49,605 nt of DNA from Aquisphaera insulae. GTDB lineage: Bacteria; Planctomycetota; Planctomycetia; Isosphaerales; Isosphaeraceae. Shown here in pieces: positions 24,685 through 33,873 of the stretch; position 1 is the stretch's first letter, and the number at the start of each line of letters is the position of its first letter. A model generated the notes under the pieces. It was not told the DNA's origin and searched no databases. It worked only from the letters and a program-made list of their open reading frames with translations. The DNA is taken from contig NZ_JAALJH010000068.1 of the NCBI RefSeq assembly GCF_011064615.1, forward strand, positions 1 to 49,605, read 5' to 3'. The translations under genes and the position numbers were made by a program.

Positions 24685-25640
24685 TTCACCAGCCCCCGCT
24701 CTCTCAGGTAATTGAGGACGAGCCGGTCGAAGGGGACCGCATTCGTCGTGAAGATGTAGGTGATGCCGCGTCGCGTGCACCACTCCTTCAGGTCGCCGAT
24801 GAAGGCGTTCAGGTTGTCCTTGTAACGCTTCAGGAGCGGGGCGCTCATCGTGATCTCGGTGATCTCGTCGTCCTCGGAGTCCACCAGGCGAAGGTCGCCG
24901 ACGAGCTCCGGCTCCACTTCCTCCCGGCTGAGGAGGTGGATCACGAAGATGTCCATGTTGCGGGCGAGCAGGTAGCGGAGCGCATCCTCATACCCGTGCT
25001 TGTCCAGGAAGTCGGAGATGACCACCACGATCCCCTTGCCGGGGTGGCGGATGGCGAACTCGCGTGCGGCCGCCTTCAGGTCGCTCTCCCCGGACGGGAC
25101 GAGTCGTTCCAGGTACTCGATGATCCGCCACATCTGCGACCGCCCGCGGAGGCTCGGGATGCCGCGGTCGAGCCGGCTGGCGAATCCATCCAGGATGACG
25201 CGGTCGTGGTTCACGAGGCCGATGAAGGCGAGCGCCGCGGCCACCTGCTTGCCGTAGCGGAGCTTCGTCGGCGTGCCGAAGTTCATCGACAGGCTGGTGT
25301 CCAGGAGCGTGTAGACGTGGAGGTCTTCCTCCTCGAGGAAGAGCTTGAGGAAGAGCCGGTCGAGCCGGGCGTAGACGTTCCAGTCGATGTGCCGGAGGTC
25401 GTCGCCCGCCGAGTAATTGCGATGCTCGGCGAATTCCACCGAGGTCCCTCGCCGCTTGCTCTTCCGCTCCCCTTTCATCCGGCCGACGATGATCTTCCGG
25501 CTGACGAGCTCGAGCTGCTCGAGCTTGTGGAGGAATTCGGGATCGAGCAGCGGGCCCGAACCCCCGGCGGGCCCGTCGGCGGTCGCCGGCGGGTTGGCCA
25601 TGGCGGCCCGGGCGGCGGCGAGCGGATCGGCTGTGCTCAT
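24681..25640 (-). CDS. DUF58-family protein of the MoxR operon
   Basis: The 319-residue protein carries the signature DUF58 block at about 64-92 (RGTSVEFAEHRNYSAGDDLR followed by HIDWNVYARL). A VWA-like fold follows with LLDTSLSM (D114, S116, S118), a metal-site motif. The later segment GKGIVVVISDFLDKHGYEDA is another VWA strand. DUF58 proteins occur beside MoxR ATPases almost everywhere and are thought to be their partners or clients. I chose the ATG at 25640; the frame is open 279 bp upstream without domain content. The end is coupled to the microprotein. Probably cytoplasmic, as no transmembrane helix is seen. Confidence 0.9.
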   Translation of the reverse strand: MSTADPLAAARAAMANPPATADGPAGGSGPLLDPEFLHKLEQLELVSRKIIVGRMKGERKSKRRGTSVEFAEHRNYSAGDDLRHIDWNVYARLDRLFLKLFLEEEDLHVYTLLDTSLSMNFGTPTKLRYGKQVAAALAFIGLVNHDRVILDGFASRLDRGIPSLRGRSQMWRIIEYLERLVPSGESDLKAAAREFAIRHPGKGIVVVISDFLDKHGYEDALRYLLARNMDIFVIHLLSREEVEPELVGDLRLVDSEDDEITEITMSAPLLKRYKDNLNAFIGDLKEWCTRRGITYIFTTNAVPFDRLVLNYLRERGLVK

Positions 25641-25660
25641 CGGGTGACCTCGCCGGGCGC

Positions 25661-26026
25661 TCAGGAAAGGTGGTCGTAGATCCAGAAGAGGGACAGGATG
25701 AAGCCGACGGCCACGCTCAGCCCCACCATCCAGGGCATCAGGGCGGCCAGGAAGATCGTCCCGCGGAGCCGGAGGCTCACCGGGGGGCATCGGTTCAGGA
25801 ACCCGACGGTCGTGAGCCAGCTCTCGATGACCACGAGCGCACCGACGGCCGCCGCGATGAACGCCAGCAACGGCTCGTCGCGCCACGCCAGGAAGGCGAC
25901 GCCGAAGAGGACCGCGCACAACCCCGCCAGGGCGAGCGCGTCCCCTCGAGAGAGGCTCAGTCGCTCCTCCCTGGGCGGTTCCCAGTCGATCTCGGGTCGT
26001 GGTGTCGGGTCGTAGATGTCGTGCAT
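25661..26026 (-). CDS. Small three-helix membrane protein
   Basis: The 121-residue protein has an acidic, Pro-rich cytoplasmic N terminus (about 1-25) and three hydrophobic helices at about 30-47, 53-75 and 90-115 (LALAGLCAVLFGVAFLAW; LLAFIAAAVGALVVIESWL; LAALMPWMVGLSVAVGFILS). I do not recognise a family. It sits between the MoxR and DUF58 genes, 20 bp from the latter and 42 bp from the former. Conserved placement would make it a structural member of the MoxR/VWA complex, by inference. Confidence 0.75.
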   Translation of the reverse strand: MHDIYDPTPRPEIDWEPPREERLSLSRGDALALAGLCAVLFGVAFLAWRDEPLLAFIAAAVGALVVIESWLTTVGFLNRCPPVSLRLRGTIFLAALMPWMVGLSVAVGFILSLFWIYDHLS

Positions 26027-26068
26027 GGTCGGGATTCGAGGTTGAGGGACACTCGCGAATCGGAGGAC

Positions 26069-27097
<1,029 letters not shown>

Positions 27098-27162
27098 CGC
27101 GGGTTCCTTTCGGGGGATGAGGCGGTGTTCGTGGCGTTGATCGAGGCCTGCCCGGGTCGACT

Positions 27163-30100
27163 TCACCGAGGCGGGCCCTTGTCCTTGTCCTTCTCTTTGT
27201 CCTTCTCGCGCTCCTCCCAGACGCGCTGCTTGGCCTTGAGCAGCCGGTTGGTGTAGCCGGCCTCATCGGCCTTCCGGGCCTCCGGGGCGAGGCCGCCCCC
27301 GGCCGCGCCGGACGGCCCCGTGGGCGGGGCAGGGCGGGGCCGATCGGCGGGATCTCGGCCTTCCAGGAGGGGCTCGTCGACGGGCCGGGAGCCCGACTCG
27401 GGCGGGGCGGGAGCGTCGAAGCGGGAGGCGAACCGGGGGCGGTCGAGCTGCTCGCCGACCTCGGCCTTGCGGCTGCGGAGTTTCTCCATGTAGTCGCTCG
27501 CCGGGGCGGGCTCCAGGCCCCGGAGCTTCCTCCAGCGATCGGAGATGGTCCGTCGAATCCGGTCCGTATCCGGCGCGATCCGGCGGACCGCGACGTCGGC
27601 CAGGAAGAGGCAGGCCGCCAGCCAGAGGAGCGTGGGCCAGAGCGCCGCGAACGATCGCGGATTGACGAGCCCCGGGTCGCGGCGGAAGTGGTCCGCGGCG
27701 TCCGCGGTCCGACCCGGGTCGACGCGGCCGTCGGCCGAGGTCTTCCAGCGGACGACTTCGCCGTCGGTCAGGCTCGCGAGATTCTCGAGGGTCGTGGGAT
27801 TGGACCTCAGCTCGCGGTACTCGTCGGAGTACGGGACCGAGACGCCCGACGAGATCACGCCGTGCGAGTTCTCCGGCCCCTGATATCCGAGGTTGACGAA
27901 GTAGTTGCCGGACGCCTCCGCGTTCTCCACCGTCGCCTCGTATCGGCCGGGGGCCGTCTGGACGAGCTCCACGGGTGAGGGCTTCAGCTCGGGATCGACG
28001 ACGTTCCCCTGGATCCGGAGGAAATTGAGGAACTGGCTATCCTTGTCGAGCGCATCGACCACGATCCGGATCCGACCTTCCTCGCGGCGGACCGAGAGCG
28101 ACAGGTTGCCGTGATCGGCCGGCCTCATGGACCAGCGGACGACCTGCGACCAGAATGCCGCGTAGCTGGGCCAGTCCGGCCAGGCCTTGGCCCAGCGCCG
28201 GCCGGCGTCCGACGTGAACGCGACCGACCGACCCAGCCCGTAGGTCCAGTGGGCCAGGACCGGATTCACCTGCCCGGCGGGCAGCGGTGAGACCAGCGGA
28301 GTCTCGACGAGCTCGTTCTCCTTGGGAGACGTCAGGACCAGCCCGGAGATCCCCGGCAGGTCGTCGCCGATCCGCGAAACCAGCTCGCTGGTGGCGCTGT
28401 TCAGCCGCGGGGCCCATGGCGTCGGCTGTTCGAAGATGAGCGGCCGGGAGATCGTCCGGGCTTCCTTCTGGTAGATCCGCGGCAGCGCCCTCGGGTTGGT
28501 GACGTTGTAGAAGCGGCCCTTGGTCCGCAGGGCGAGGTTCCGCATCACGCTCTGCGCACCCGGGTCGTTGCCGTGGGCGGCGGTCAGCACGGCCGTGACG
28601 GTGATCTTGCTCTGGATGAGCTGGTTGATGACGCTGCTCGTGGGGGGAGTCGGGTCGCCGTCGGAGATGATCACGATGTGCTTGGACATGGCGTCGCGGA
28701 CGCCGTTGAGCCCCCGCATGGCCATGACGAGCGAAGGGTCGAAGTCCGGCATGTCTCCGGGCGTCATCCGGTCGATCGCCCGGAGCATCGTCCCCCGTCC
28801 CGTCCCGATCGGCCGAAGGGTGAACAACCAGGCTTCCTGGCCTTCCCAGTGCAGCATCCCCGTGTAGTCGTACGTCGAGAGTGCATTGATCGCGGCCTTG
28901 GCGACGACCTTCTGCCAGTAGTTCCCCTCGGGGATCTCGCTGGCGTGCATGACCAGGACCATCGCGCCGATGCCCTGGACCTTGAGGGCCTTGATCTGCA
29001 TGTCCACCGGCAGGGCCTTCTCCACCGGGGTGTTCATCCAGCCCCCGGCGCCGAAGCTGTCGCGCCCCCCGAGCATGATCAGCCCCGCCCCCATCTCGTG
29101 GCAGTTGGAGGCGAGGAGCTGATGCTGCGCCTCGGTGAACGACTCCTTGGGGACGTTCGCCAGGATCACCGCGTCGTAAGGCTGGAGCTGGGCCAGGTCC
29201 GTGGGGATCGGGTCGCCCCCCACGTCGCCGCCGCCGTCCACCCGGGGCGCGTTCAGGACCTTGACCTCGATCTCCTTCTCGCGGAGGGCCTTGACGAGCT
29301 CGGCGTGCTCGTCCTTCGTCCCCTCGATGAGCAGGACCTGGGCCTTGCCGCGGGCGTGGGTGAATCCCTCCGCCTGGTTGTTCACCGTCTTGCGGTCGCC
29401 GCTCTCCTCGCCCGGGACGAAGACGGCCTGGAAGGTGTAGAAGTTCGGCTCGGTGATGAGCTGCTTGAGCGTGAAGACGTTCACCCCCCGCTCGAGCTCG
29501 ACCGGGACCGGCTTCTCGTTCCCCGCGGCCGGCACCGAGGACCTGCCCGTCTTCTGGAAGATCTGCAGCGTCCCGCGGGTGGGCTCGCTGGCCCGGACCA
29601 CGACGTTGATGTTGACCGTCTCCCCCTTCTTCACGTCGGGGGGGATGGAGACCTTCTCGACGAGCACCTCGCTCTCGTATCGGTACTCGATCGGCAGGAC
29701 GTCCACCTGCACTCCCAGCCCCTTGGCGGCCAGCGCCTGCTCCAGCAGGTTGCCCCGGTTCTCGTTGCCGTCGGAGAGGACCACGACCCGGCGGGCCGTG
29801 TCTTCGGGGAAGGTGGCGAGGGCCAGCTTGAGGGCGGCGCCGGGGTCGGAATTCTCCGGATCGATGGTGCTCTCGACCCCCAGCAGGTTCAGCTCGCTGG
29901 GTGCGGGGGGGACCTCGACGCGCGGGGTCTTGCCGAAGACGAGGACCCCGGTCAGGTCATCCTTCCGGCGCTTCCGGGATGCGTCCGTGACGTACTCGAT
30001 GGCGGCCTTCTGCTGCTCGCGGGGGACGCTGTTGGAGGCGTCGATCACGAACATCGTGGTCAGGCGGTCCGACCGCCGGACGGACTGAAGCTCCGCCAGT

Positions 30101-30273
30101 GCCAGCACGACCAGCGCGATCACCGCCGACCGGAGCAGGATCGCGAGCGCCCGCCGCGCGGGGCCCAGGCCGGACAGGCTCCGGTAGCTCATCCAGGCCA
30201 GGGGCGGCAGGATGAGCGGCAGCAGGATGAGCCACCAGGGCTGGCCGAAGGTGAGCGACGTGTTACCGAACAT
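27163..30273 (-). CDS. Giant VWA-domain membrane protein of the MoxR operon
   Basis: The 1036-residue protein has two N-terminal helices (about 12-28 and 41-62), then a VWA domain with MFVIDASNS (metal-site residues 78-82) and VVVLSDGNENRG. A beta-rich middle precedes a glutamine-amidotransferase-like segment (AVILANVPKESFTEAQHQLL, then GAGLIMLGGRDSFGAGGW). A second VWA-like part has KHIVIISDGDPTPPTSSVIN. A C-terminal helix (about 895-915, LLWLAACLFLADVAVRRI) and a very charged tail ending EKDKEKDKDKGPPR close it. It is probably a large envelope subunit handled by the MoxR ATPase encoded 65 bp downstream. It resembles other VWA/GATase-like planctomycete proteins; the function is unknown. Confidence 0.85.
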   Translation of the reverse strand: MFGNTSLTFGQPWWLILLPLILPPLAWMSYRSLSGLGPARRALAILLRSAVIALVVLALAELQSVRRSDRLTTMFVIDASNSVPREQQKAAIEYVTDASRKRRKDDLTGVLVFGKTPRVEVPPAPSELNLLGVESTIDPENSDPGAALKLALATFPEDTARRVVVLSDGNENRGNLLEQALAAKGLGVQVDVLPIEYRYESEVLVEKVSIPPDVKKGETVNINVVVRASEPTRGTLQIFQKTGRSSVPAAGNEKPVPVELERGVNVFTLKQLITEPNFYTFQAVFVPGEESGDRKTVNNQAEGFTHARGKAQVLLIEGTKDEHAELVKALREKEIEVKVLNAPRVDGGGDVGGDPIPTDLAQLQPYDAVILANVPKESFTEAQHQLLASNCHEMGAGLIMLGGRDSFGAGGWMNTPVEKALPVDMQIKALKVQGIGAMVLVMHASEIPEGNYWQKVVAKAAINALSTYDYTGMLHWEGQEAWLFTLRPIGTGRGTMLRAIDRMTPGDMPDFDPSLVMAMRGLNGVRDAMSKHIVIISDGDPTPPTSSVINQLIQSKITVTAVLTAAHGNDPGAQSVMRNLALRTKGRFYNVTNPRALPRIYQKEARTISRPLIFEQPTPWAPRLNSATSELVSRIGDDLPGISGLVLTSPKENELVETPLVSPLPAGQVNPVLAHWTYGLGRSVAFTSDAGRRWAKAWPDWPSYAAFWSQVVRWSMRPADHGNLSLSVRREEGRIRIVVDALDKDSQFLNFLRIQGNVVDPELKPSPVELVQTAPGRYEATVENAEASGNYFVNLGYQGPENSHGVISSGVSVPYSDEYRELRSNPTTLENLASLTDGEVVRWKTSADGRVDPGRTADAADHFRRDPGLVNPRSFAALWPTLLWLAACLFLADVAVRRIAPDTDRIRRTISDRWRKLRGLEPAPASDYMEKLRSRKAEVGEQLDRPRFASRFDAPAPPESGSRPVDEPLLEGRDPADRPRPAPPTGPSGAAGGGLAPEARKADEAGYTNRLLKAKQRVWEEREKDKEKDKDKGPPR

Positions 30274-30327
30274 CGCCTTCGTCGCCTCCCGCCCGCGCCG
30301 GATTCCGTCGTGGAGTTCGTGCCCGCC

Positions 30328-31269
30328 TCACATCCGGAACCTCTGCACGCGGTGGTTGTTGGAGTCGATCACCGAGACCTCGCCGCCGCTATCCACCGCC
30401 AGGGCCCAGGGGTTGTTCAGCTCGCCCGGCCCCCGGCCGGAGTGCCCCCACGTCCCCATCGGCCGGCCGTCCAGGGTGAACTTCTGGACGCGATGATTGC
30501 CGTACTCGCAGACGTAGAGCATCCGGTCCGGGCCGATGGCCAGGTCATAAGGATAGCTCATCTGGCCGGGCTCCGCGCCCCGAGAGCCCCAAAGACGAAG
30601 AAGCTTCCCCTCGGTGTCGAAGACCTGGATCCGGTGGTTGCAGCTATCGGCGACGTAGAGCTGCTCGTTTTCGTCCATCGCCAGGGCCCTCGGGCGGAGG
30701 AACTCGCCCGGCTCGTAGCCATGACCGCCCCACTGGCGGAGCCATTCCCCCTCGGGTGAAAAGACCTGGATCCGGTCGTTCTCGCCGTACTCGGAGACGT
30801 AGAAGTTCCCGGCCCGATCGATCACCACGTCGGTCGGATAGCCGAACCGACCGGGGGTGGTCCCCTGGACCCCGTCGCCGATCTGGAAGAGGATCTCGCC
30901 CGCCTGCGAATAGACGAGCACCCGGTAGAAATGCGTGTCCGCCACCAGCAGCCGGCCCAGGCGGTCGATCGTCAGCCCGCTCGGCCCGTCGACGTTGAAG
31001 TCGGGCGTCCTCCACCCGCGAATATACCGGCCGTCGCGGCTGAAGACCTGGATCCGGTCCGTCAGGTCGGCCAGGTAGAGCTCGTCGCGATCGTCGAATG
31101 CGGCGACCCGGGGCTTGTGCAGCCAGCCGGGCTTCGTGCCGTGGATCCCCCAGACCAGGTCCGGCGTCGACCGCTCGCCGGCCCCGCAACCGAAGGCCGA
31201 GGCGGCGGCGACGACCATGACGACGGCCGCGATGTGCGGTCCCGGTCGAGCCCTGCTCCGTCGGTTCAC
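30328..31269 (-). CDS. Exported NHL-repeat beta-propeller protein
   Basis: The 313-residue protein has an N-terminal hydrophobic segment (about 10-28, PHIAAVVMVVAAASAFGC) that may end at a lipidated Cys28. About six NHL repeats follow, each with the pattern P.D.aid..g.lYVaD..NhRIQvF, for example YVADSCNHRIQVFDTEGKLL and YVCEYGNHRVQKFTLDGRPM. They would fold as a six-bladed propeller used for protein binding. I chose the GTG at 31269 because it gives a normal signal length; no Shine-Dalgarno core is clear. It is the first gene of the MoxR operon, 54 bp before the giant VWA gene. A role as ligand-binding or scaffold part is inferred. Confidence 0.85.
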   Translation of the reverse strand: MNRRSRARPGPHIAAVVMVVAAASAFGCGAGERSTPDLVWGIHGTKPGWLHKPRVAAFDDRDELYLADLTDRIQVFSRDGRYIRGWRTPDFNVDGPSGLTIDRLGRLLVADTHFYRVLVYSQAGEILFQIGDGVQGTTPGRFGYPTDVVIDRAGNFYVSEYGENDRIQVFSPEGEWLRQWGGHGYEPGEFLRPRALAMDENEQLYVADSCNHRIQVFDTEGKLLRLWGSRGAEPGQMSYPYDLAIGPDRMLYVCEYGNHRVQKFTLDGRPMGTWGHSGRGPGELNNPWALAVDSGGEVSVIDSNNHRVQRFRM

Positions 31270-31364
31270 TCGGGAAACCCCCGCCGGGGGACCTCGAAGC
31301 GTGCACCCAAGGCCCCGGCCGCAACCCGGCGGAACCGGCACTCGCGAAAGGGCGAGCCGCCGAC

Positions 31365-31373
31365 TAGAATCTA
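31365..31373. promoter_or_regulatory. Overlapping divergent -10 elements
   Basis: TAGAAT reads rightward (31365-31370) and TAGATT reads leftward (31373-31368) from the same 9 bp, between the NHL operon and the Rieske gene. No good -35 boxes are seen. If both work, the two transcripts compete for one polymerase site. Confidence 0.35.
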
Positions 31374-31442
31374 CTGGCGAGCGATCCTCTGACGCAAGTC
31401 CTAGGTGTCGGCTCGAGTGTTTCTCCGCGAGGGCTGATCCCG

Positions 31443-31748
31443 ATGGCCGAATGGCATGCCGCCTGCGCGGGGGACGAGCTGGACGAGGGGCGCCCCGCGT
31501 TCCGCGAGGTGGCCGGGCTGAGGCTCGCGCTGCTGCGTTGCGGGGAGGGGATCGTCGCCCTCTCGGATCGTTGCCCGCACGCCGGGGGCTCGCTCGCGGC
31601 GGGTTGGATGGAAGGCGGCGAGCTCGTGTGTCCTCTCCACCGCTGGCGGTTCCGAGTCTCCGACGGCCGATGCACCACGATCCGCGGCCAGTCGGTCCAT
31701 CGGTTCCCGGCGGAGCGGCGGGGCGATGAGGTCTGGGTCCTTGTCTGA
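31443..31748 (+). CDS. Small Rieske [2Fe-2S] ferredoxin-like protein
   Basis: The 101-residue protein is a stand-alone Rieske domain. The cluster ligands are C44 and H46 in CPHAGGS, and C63 and H66 in CPLHRW. It resembles NirD-type and dioxygenase ferredoxin components, which pass electrons to an oxygenase or reductase. No oxygenase gene is adjacent, so its partner is unknown. No signal peptide is present, so it is cytoplasmic. The next gene starts 22 bp after its stop and is probably co-transcribed. Confidence 0.9.
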   Translation: MAEWHAACAGDELDEGRPAFREVAGLRLALLRCGEGIVALSDRCPHAGGSLAAGWMEGGELVCPLHRWRFRVSDGRCTTIRGQSVHRFPAERRGDEVWVLV

Positions 31749-31770
31749 TTTTCGTGGGGGAGGCGACCTG

Positions 31771-32010
31771 ATGGCCACCGAGGAAGAGAAGAAGCACGCG
31801 TACAAGGCCTTCAAGAAGCGCCTGAAGCTGATGCGACTGGACGATCAGTCCGGCCTCAGCCCCGGCAGCAAGACCTCGAAGATCGGCGGCATCACCCCGC
31901 CCCCCGGCCATCCCCCCGGCATCTGGGACGAGCTGGCCAGGGACGGAAAGCTCAAGAAGGAAGGGCACGGGATCTACTCGATGGCGAACGAGATCCAGCC
32001 CAGATCGTGA
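31771..32010 (+). CDS. Small basic cytoplasmic protein of unknown function
   Basis: The 79-residue protein begins with charged helices (ATEEEKKHAYKAFKKRLKLM), then a Gly/Pro-rich stretch (GGITPPPGHPPGIWDELARD) and a short C terminus. It has no cysteines and no membrane segment. I do not recognise the family. The ATG at 31771 has GGGGGAGG about 7 nt upstream, an excellent ribosome-binding site, and the gene lies tightly between the Rieske and acetyltransferase genes (22 and 10 bp). These points support a real, translated gene. It may bind nucleic acid, given the basic N terminus, but that is speculative. Confidence 0.75.
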   Translation: MATEEEKKHAYKAFKKRLKLMRLDDQSGLSPGSKTSKIGGITPPPGHPPGIWDELARDGKLKKEGHGIYSMANEIQPRS

Positions 32011-32020
32011 GCGGCCCGCG

Positions 32021-32689
32021 ATGAACCCCATCGAGATCCGGGAGATTCGCCCGAGTGAGATCACCGACGCCGCTTCCGTGATCGCCCGCGCCATGGCAGG
32101 AAATCCGAATCATGTGAGGGATTTCGGCCCCGATCCCGGGTTGCGGCTGCGACGCTGCGAGCGGTTCTACGGGGCCGTCCTGCCCATGATTCGGGACCAC
32201 GGGCTGGTCCTGGGGGCCTATCGCGACGGGAGTTTCCTCGGGGGCCTGGGCGCGAGCCTGCCGGGCCATTGCGAGGTCCCCCCGGCCGTCCAGTTGCGGC
32301 TCGCGGCTCGATTCCTCGCCGGGCTCGGGGTCCGTTCGACCGTGGGCCTGGTCCGCTGGATGAAGGCCCGAGAGGCCTACGATCCGATGGAGCCGCACTG
32401 GCACGTCGGCCCCGTCGCCGTGGAGCCGACCTGGCAGGGCCGCGGCGTGGGTTCCGCCCTGCTGAGCGACTTCAGGGATCGGATCGGCGTCGGTCGGCCC
32501 GCCTTCCCGTGCTTCCTGGAGACCGAATCCGAGCGAAACGTCCGGCTCTACGAGCGGTTCGGCTTCACCACGATCCGCGAGCTCGATGTCCTCGGAGTAC
32601 GGACCTGGGCCATGATCGCCGATCGACCGGAGGGCCGTCCGGTCGAATCGGCCGGATCGTCCCCGCCGACGATCAAAGCCACACCTTGA
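32021..32689 (+). CDS. GNAT-family N-acetyltransferase
   Basis: The 222-residue protein has the GNAT fold. Motif A, the acetyl-CoA pyrophosphate loop, is at about 132-147 (VAVEPTWQGRGVGSALL, core QGRGVG 139-144). Motif B is near ETESERNVRLYERFGFTTI. The N-terminal half (about 1-125) is more divergent and probably sets the substrate. The start 10 bp after the small protein gene suggests co-transcription with it and the Rieske gene. Its end overlaps the convergent RNase Z-like gene by 17 bp. The acceptor amine is unknown. Confidence 0.9.
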   Translation: MNPIEIREIRPSEITDAASVIARAMAGNPNHVRDFGPDPGLRLRRCERFYGAVLPMIRDHGLVLGAYRDGSFLGGLGASLPGHCEVPPAVQLRLAARFLAGLGVRSTVGLVRWMKAREAYDPMEPHWHVGPVAVEPTWQGRGVGSALLSDFRDRIGVGRPAFPCFLETESERNVRLYERFGFTTIRELDVLGVRTWAMIADRPEGRPVESAGSSPPTIKATP

Positions 32690-33554
32690 GCCGACCCCGG
32701 AGCGAGTCCGGCAGGCGGCGGTCGATGGTCCGCTGGATCTGGTCGGGGTGGAGGCGGGTGCTGAAGTGCGAGGCGATGATGACCTCGTTCTCGAACCGAT
32801 CCGCCCGCGCCACGATGTCGTCCAGGTGGGTATGCCCGTACTTGTGGATGAGCGCCGGCCGCTCGTTGGGGGCGACGAAGGTGATCTCCATGATCAGGAT
32901 CTCGGCGCGGTAGACCTCCGGCAGGACGTCGAGCCCGGCGGGGGCGGAGTCGCCCAGGTAGGCGACCTTGGGGATCCGGATCTCCGCGGAGACCTCCACG
33001 CCGGAGAGCCGCAGGTCCCGGATCTGGTCGCCGGTCAGGTCGTGGTACTCGGGCTTCAGCTTCCTCCGACGCTCCCAGACCAGGAAGCCCAGCGACGGGA
33101 TCGTGTGCTTGGTGGGGAACGCCTTCACGACCAGCTCGCGGGAGAGTTCGATCTCGTCGCCGGCCCGGACCGGAATCAGGTCCGCGGCCATTCGCCCGCG
33201 GTCGAGCCGCTGCATGGCGCGAAGCAGCATCTGGACCCCTTCCATCGCCTCCTCGGGCAAATAGATTCGGGGCGGCTCCATCTTGAGCATCCGGCGACGA
33301 GCGATCAGCACGGGCAGGGCTGCGATGTGGTCGAGGTGAGAATGGCTCACGAACCAGTTGGGCGTGGTCATGAAGGACCAGGGCTGCGCGCCCAGGTCGA
33401 AGCCGATCTTCAGCTCCGGCACCCGCCAGTAGGTTTGCACGGCCGCACGCGAATACCCCTCGATGGTCAGTCCCCTGTGCGCGAGAGATCGGACCGGCGC
33501 GTTGTCCACCGGATGGTCGAGCGATTCCACGGACGATTCCAGTTCGGTCGCCAA
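32673..33554 (-). CDS. RNase Z-like metallo-beta-lactamase-fold hydrolase
   Basis: The 293-residue protein has the RNase Z pattern: the metal motif HSHLDH at 71-76, then KHTIPSLGF, YLGDSAPAGLD, YGHTHLDD and HFSTRLHPDQ. RNase Z trims tRNA 3' ends; related proteins hydrolyse other phosphodiesters, and FDLG in place of FDCGEG warns against a firm name. I chose TTG at 33554 as start: AGGAG lies 6 nt upstream on the minus strand and no ATG begins the conserved fold. A leader with a perfect TATAAT box and a hairpin precedes it. The 3' end overlaps the acetyltransferase gene by 17 bp. Confidence 0.82.
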   Translation of the reverse strand: MATELESSVESLDHPVDNAPVRSLAHRGLTIEGYSRAAVQTYWRVPELKIGFDLGAQPWSFMTTPNWFVSHSHLDHIAALPVLIARRRMLKMEPPRIYLPEEAMEGVQMLLRAMQRLDRGRMAADLIPVRAGDEIELSRELVVKAFPTKHTIPSLGFLVWERRRKLKPEYHDLTGDQIRDLRLSGVEVSAEIRIPKVAYLGDSAPAGLDVLPEVYRAEILIMEITFVAPNERPALIHKYGHTHLDDIVARADRFENEVIIASHFSTRLHPDQIQRTIDRRLPDSLRGRLKVWL

Positions 33555-33873
33555 GCGATCTCTCCTGCACAGACTGAAAACCACGTAACCCTGCGACGGA
33601 AGAGTCCGTCGTACTTGCGGGAACCCTACATTATAATGGGGAAACCCATCCCGGCGATACGGCACAGGTTTCCTCCAGCGTGCCGCCGCCGGGTCCCTTC
33701 GGGGGCCGTCGGACGACCTCGAGCGAGGCCCGATCCGGCGGCTCCCGACCGAGAAGCGACGCTGGCAAGTTACAGACCCGCACCACCGCCTTGATGTTCG
33801 GCGGGCCGAGCCCGAGACCCATCGAGATCGGGGCCCCGCCACGGGCTGAGTGCCCCGACGCCGGTCCCGGCAA
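33555..33873 (-). other. 319-bp leader/intergenic region with TATAAT and a hairpin
   Basis: No gene is seen. On the minus strand a perfect TATAAT lies at 33635-33630, without a clear -35 box. A 7-bp hairpin, CGACGGA (33594-33600) / TCCGTCG (33605-33611), follows it within the expected 5' leader of the RNase Z-like gene, about 40 nt before its TTG start. The higher-coordinate half of the region holds the 3' flank of the acyltransferase gene and no recognisable motif. Confidence 0.5.
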
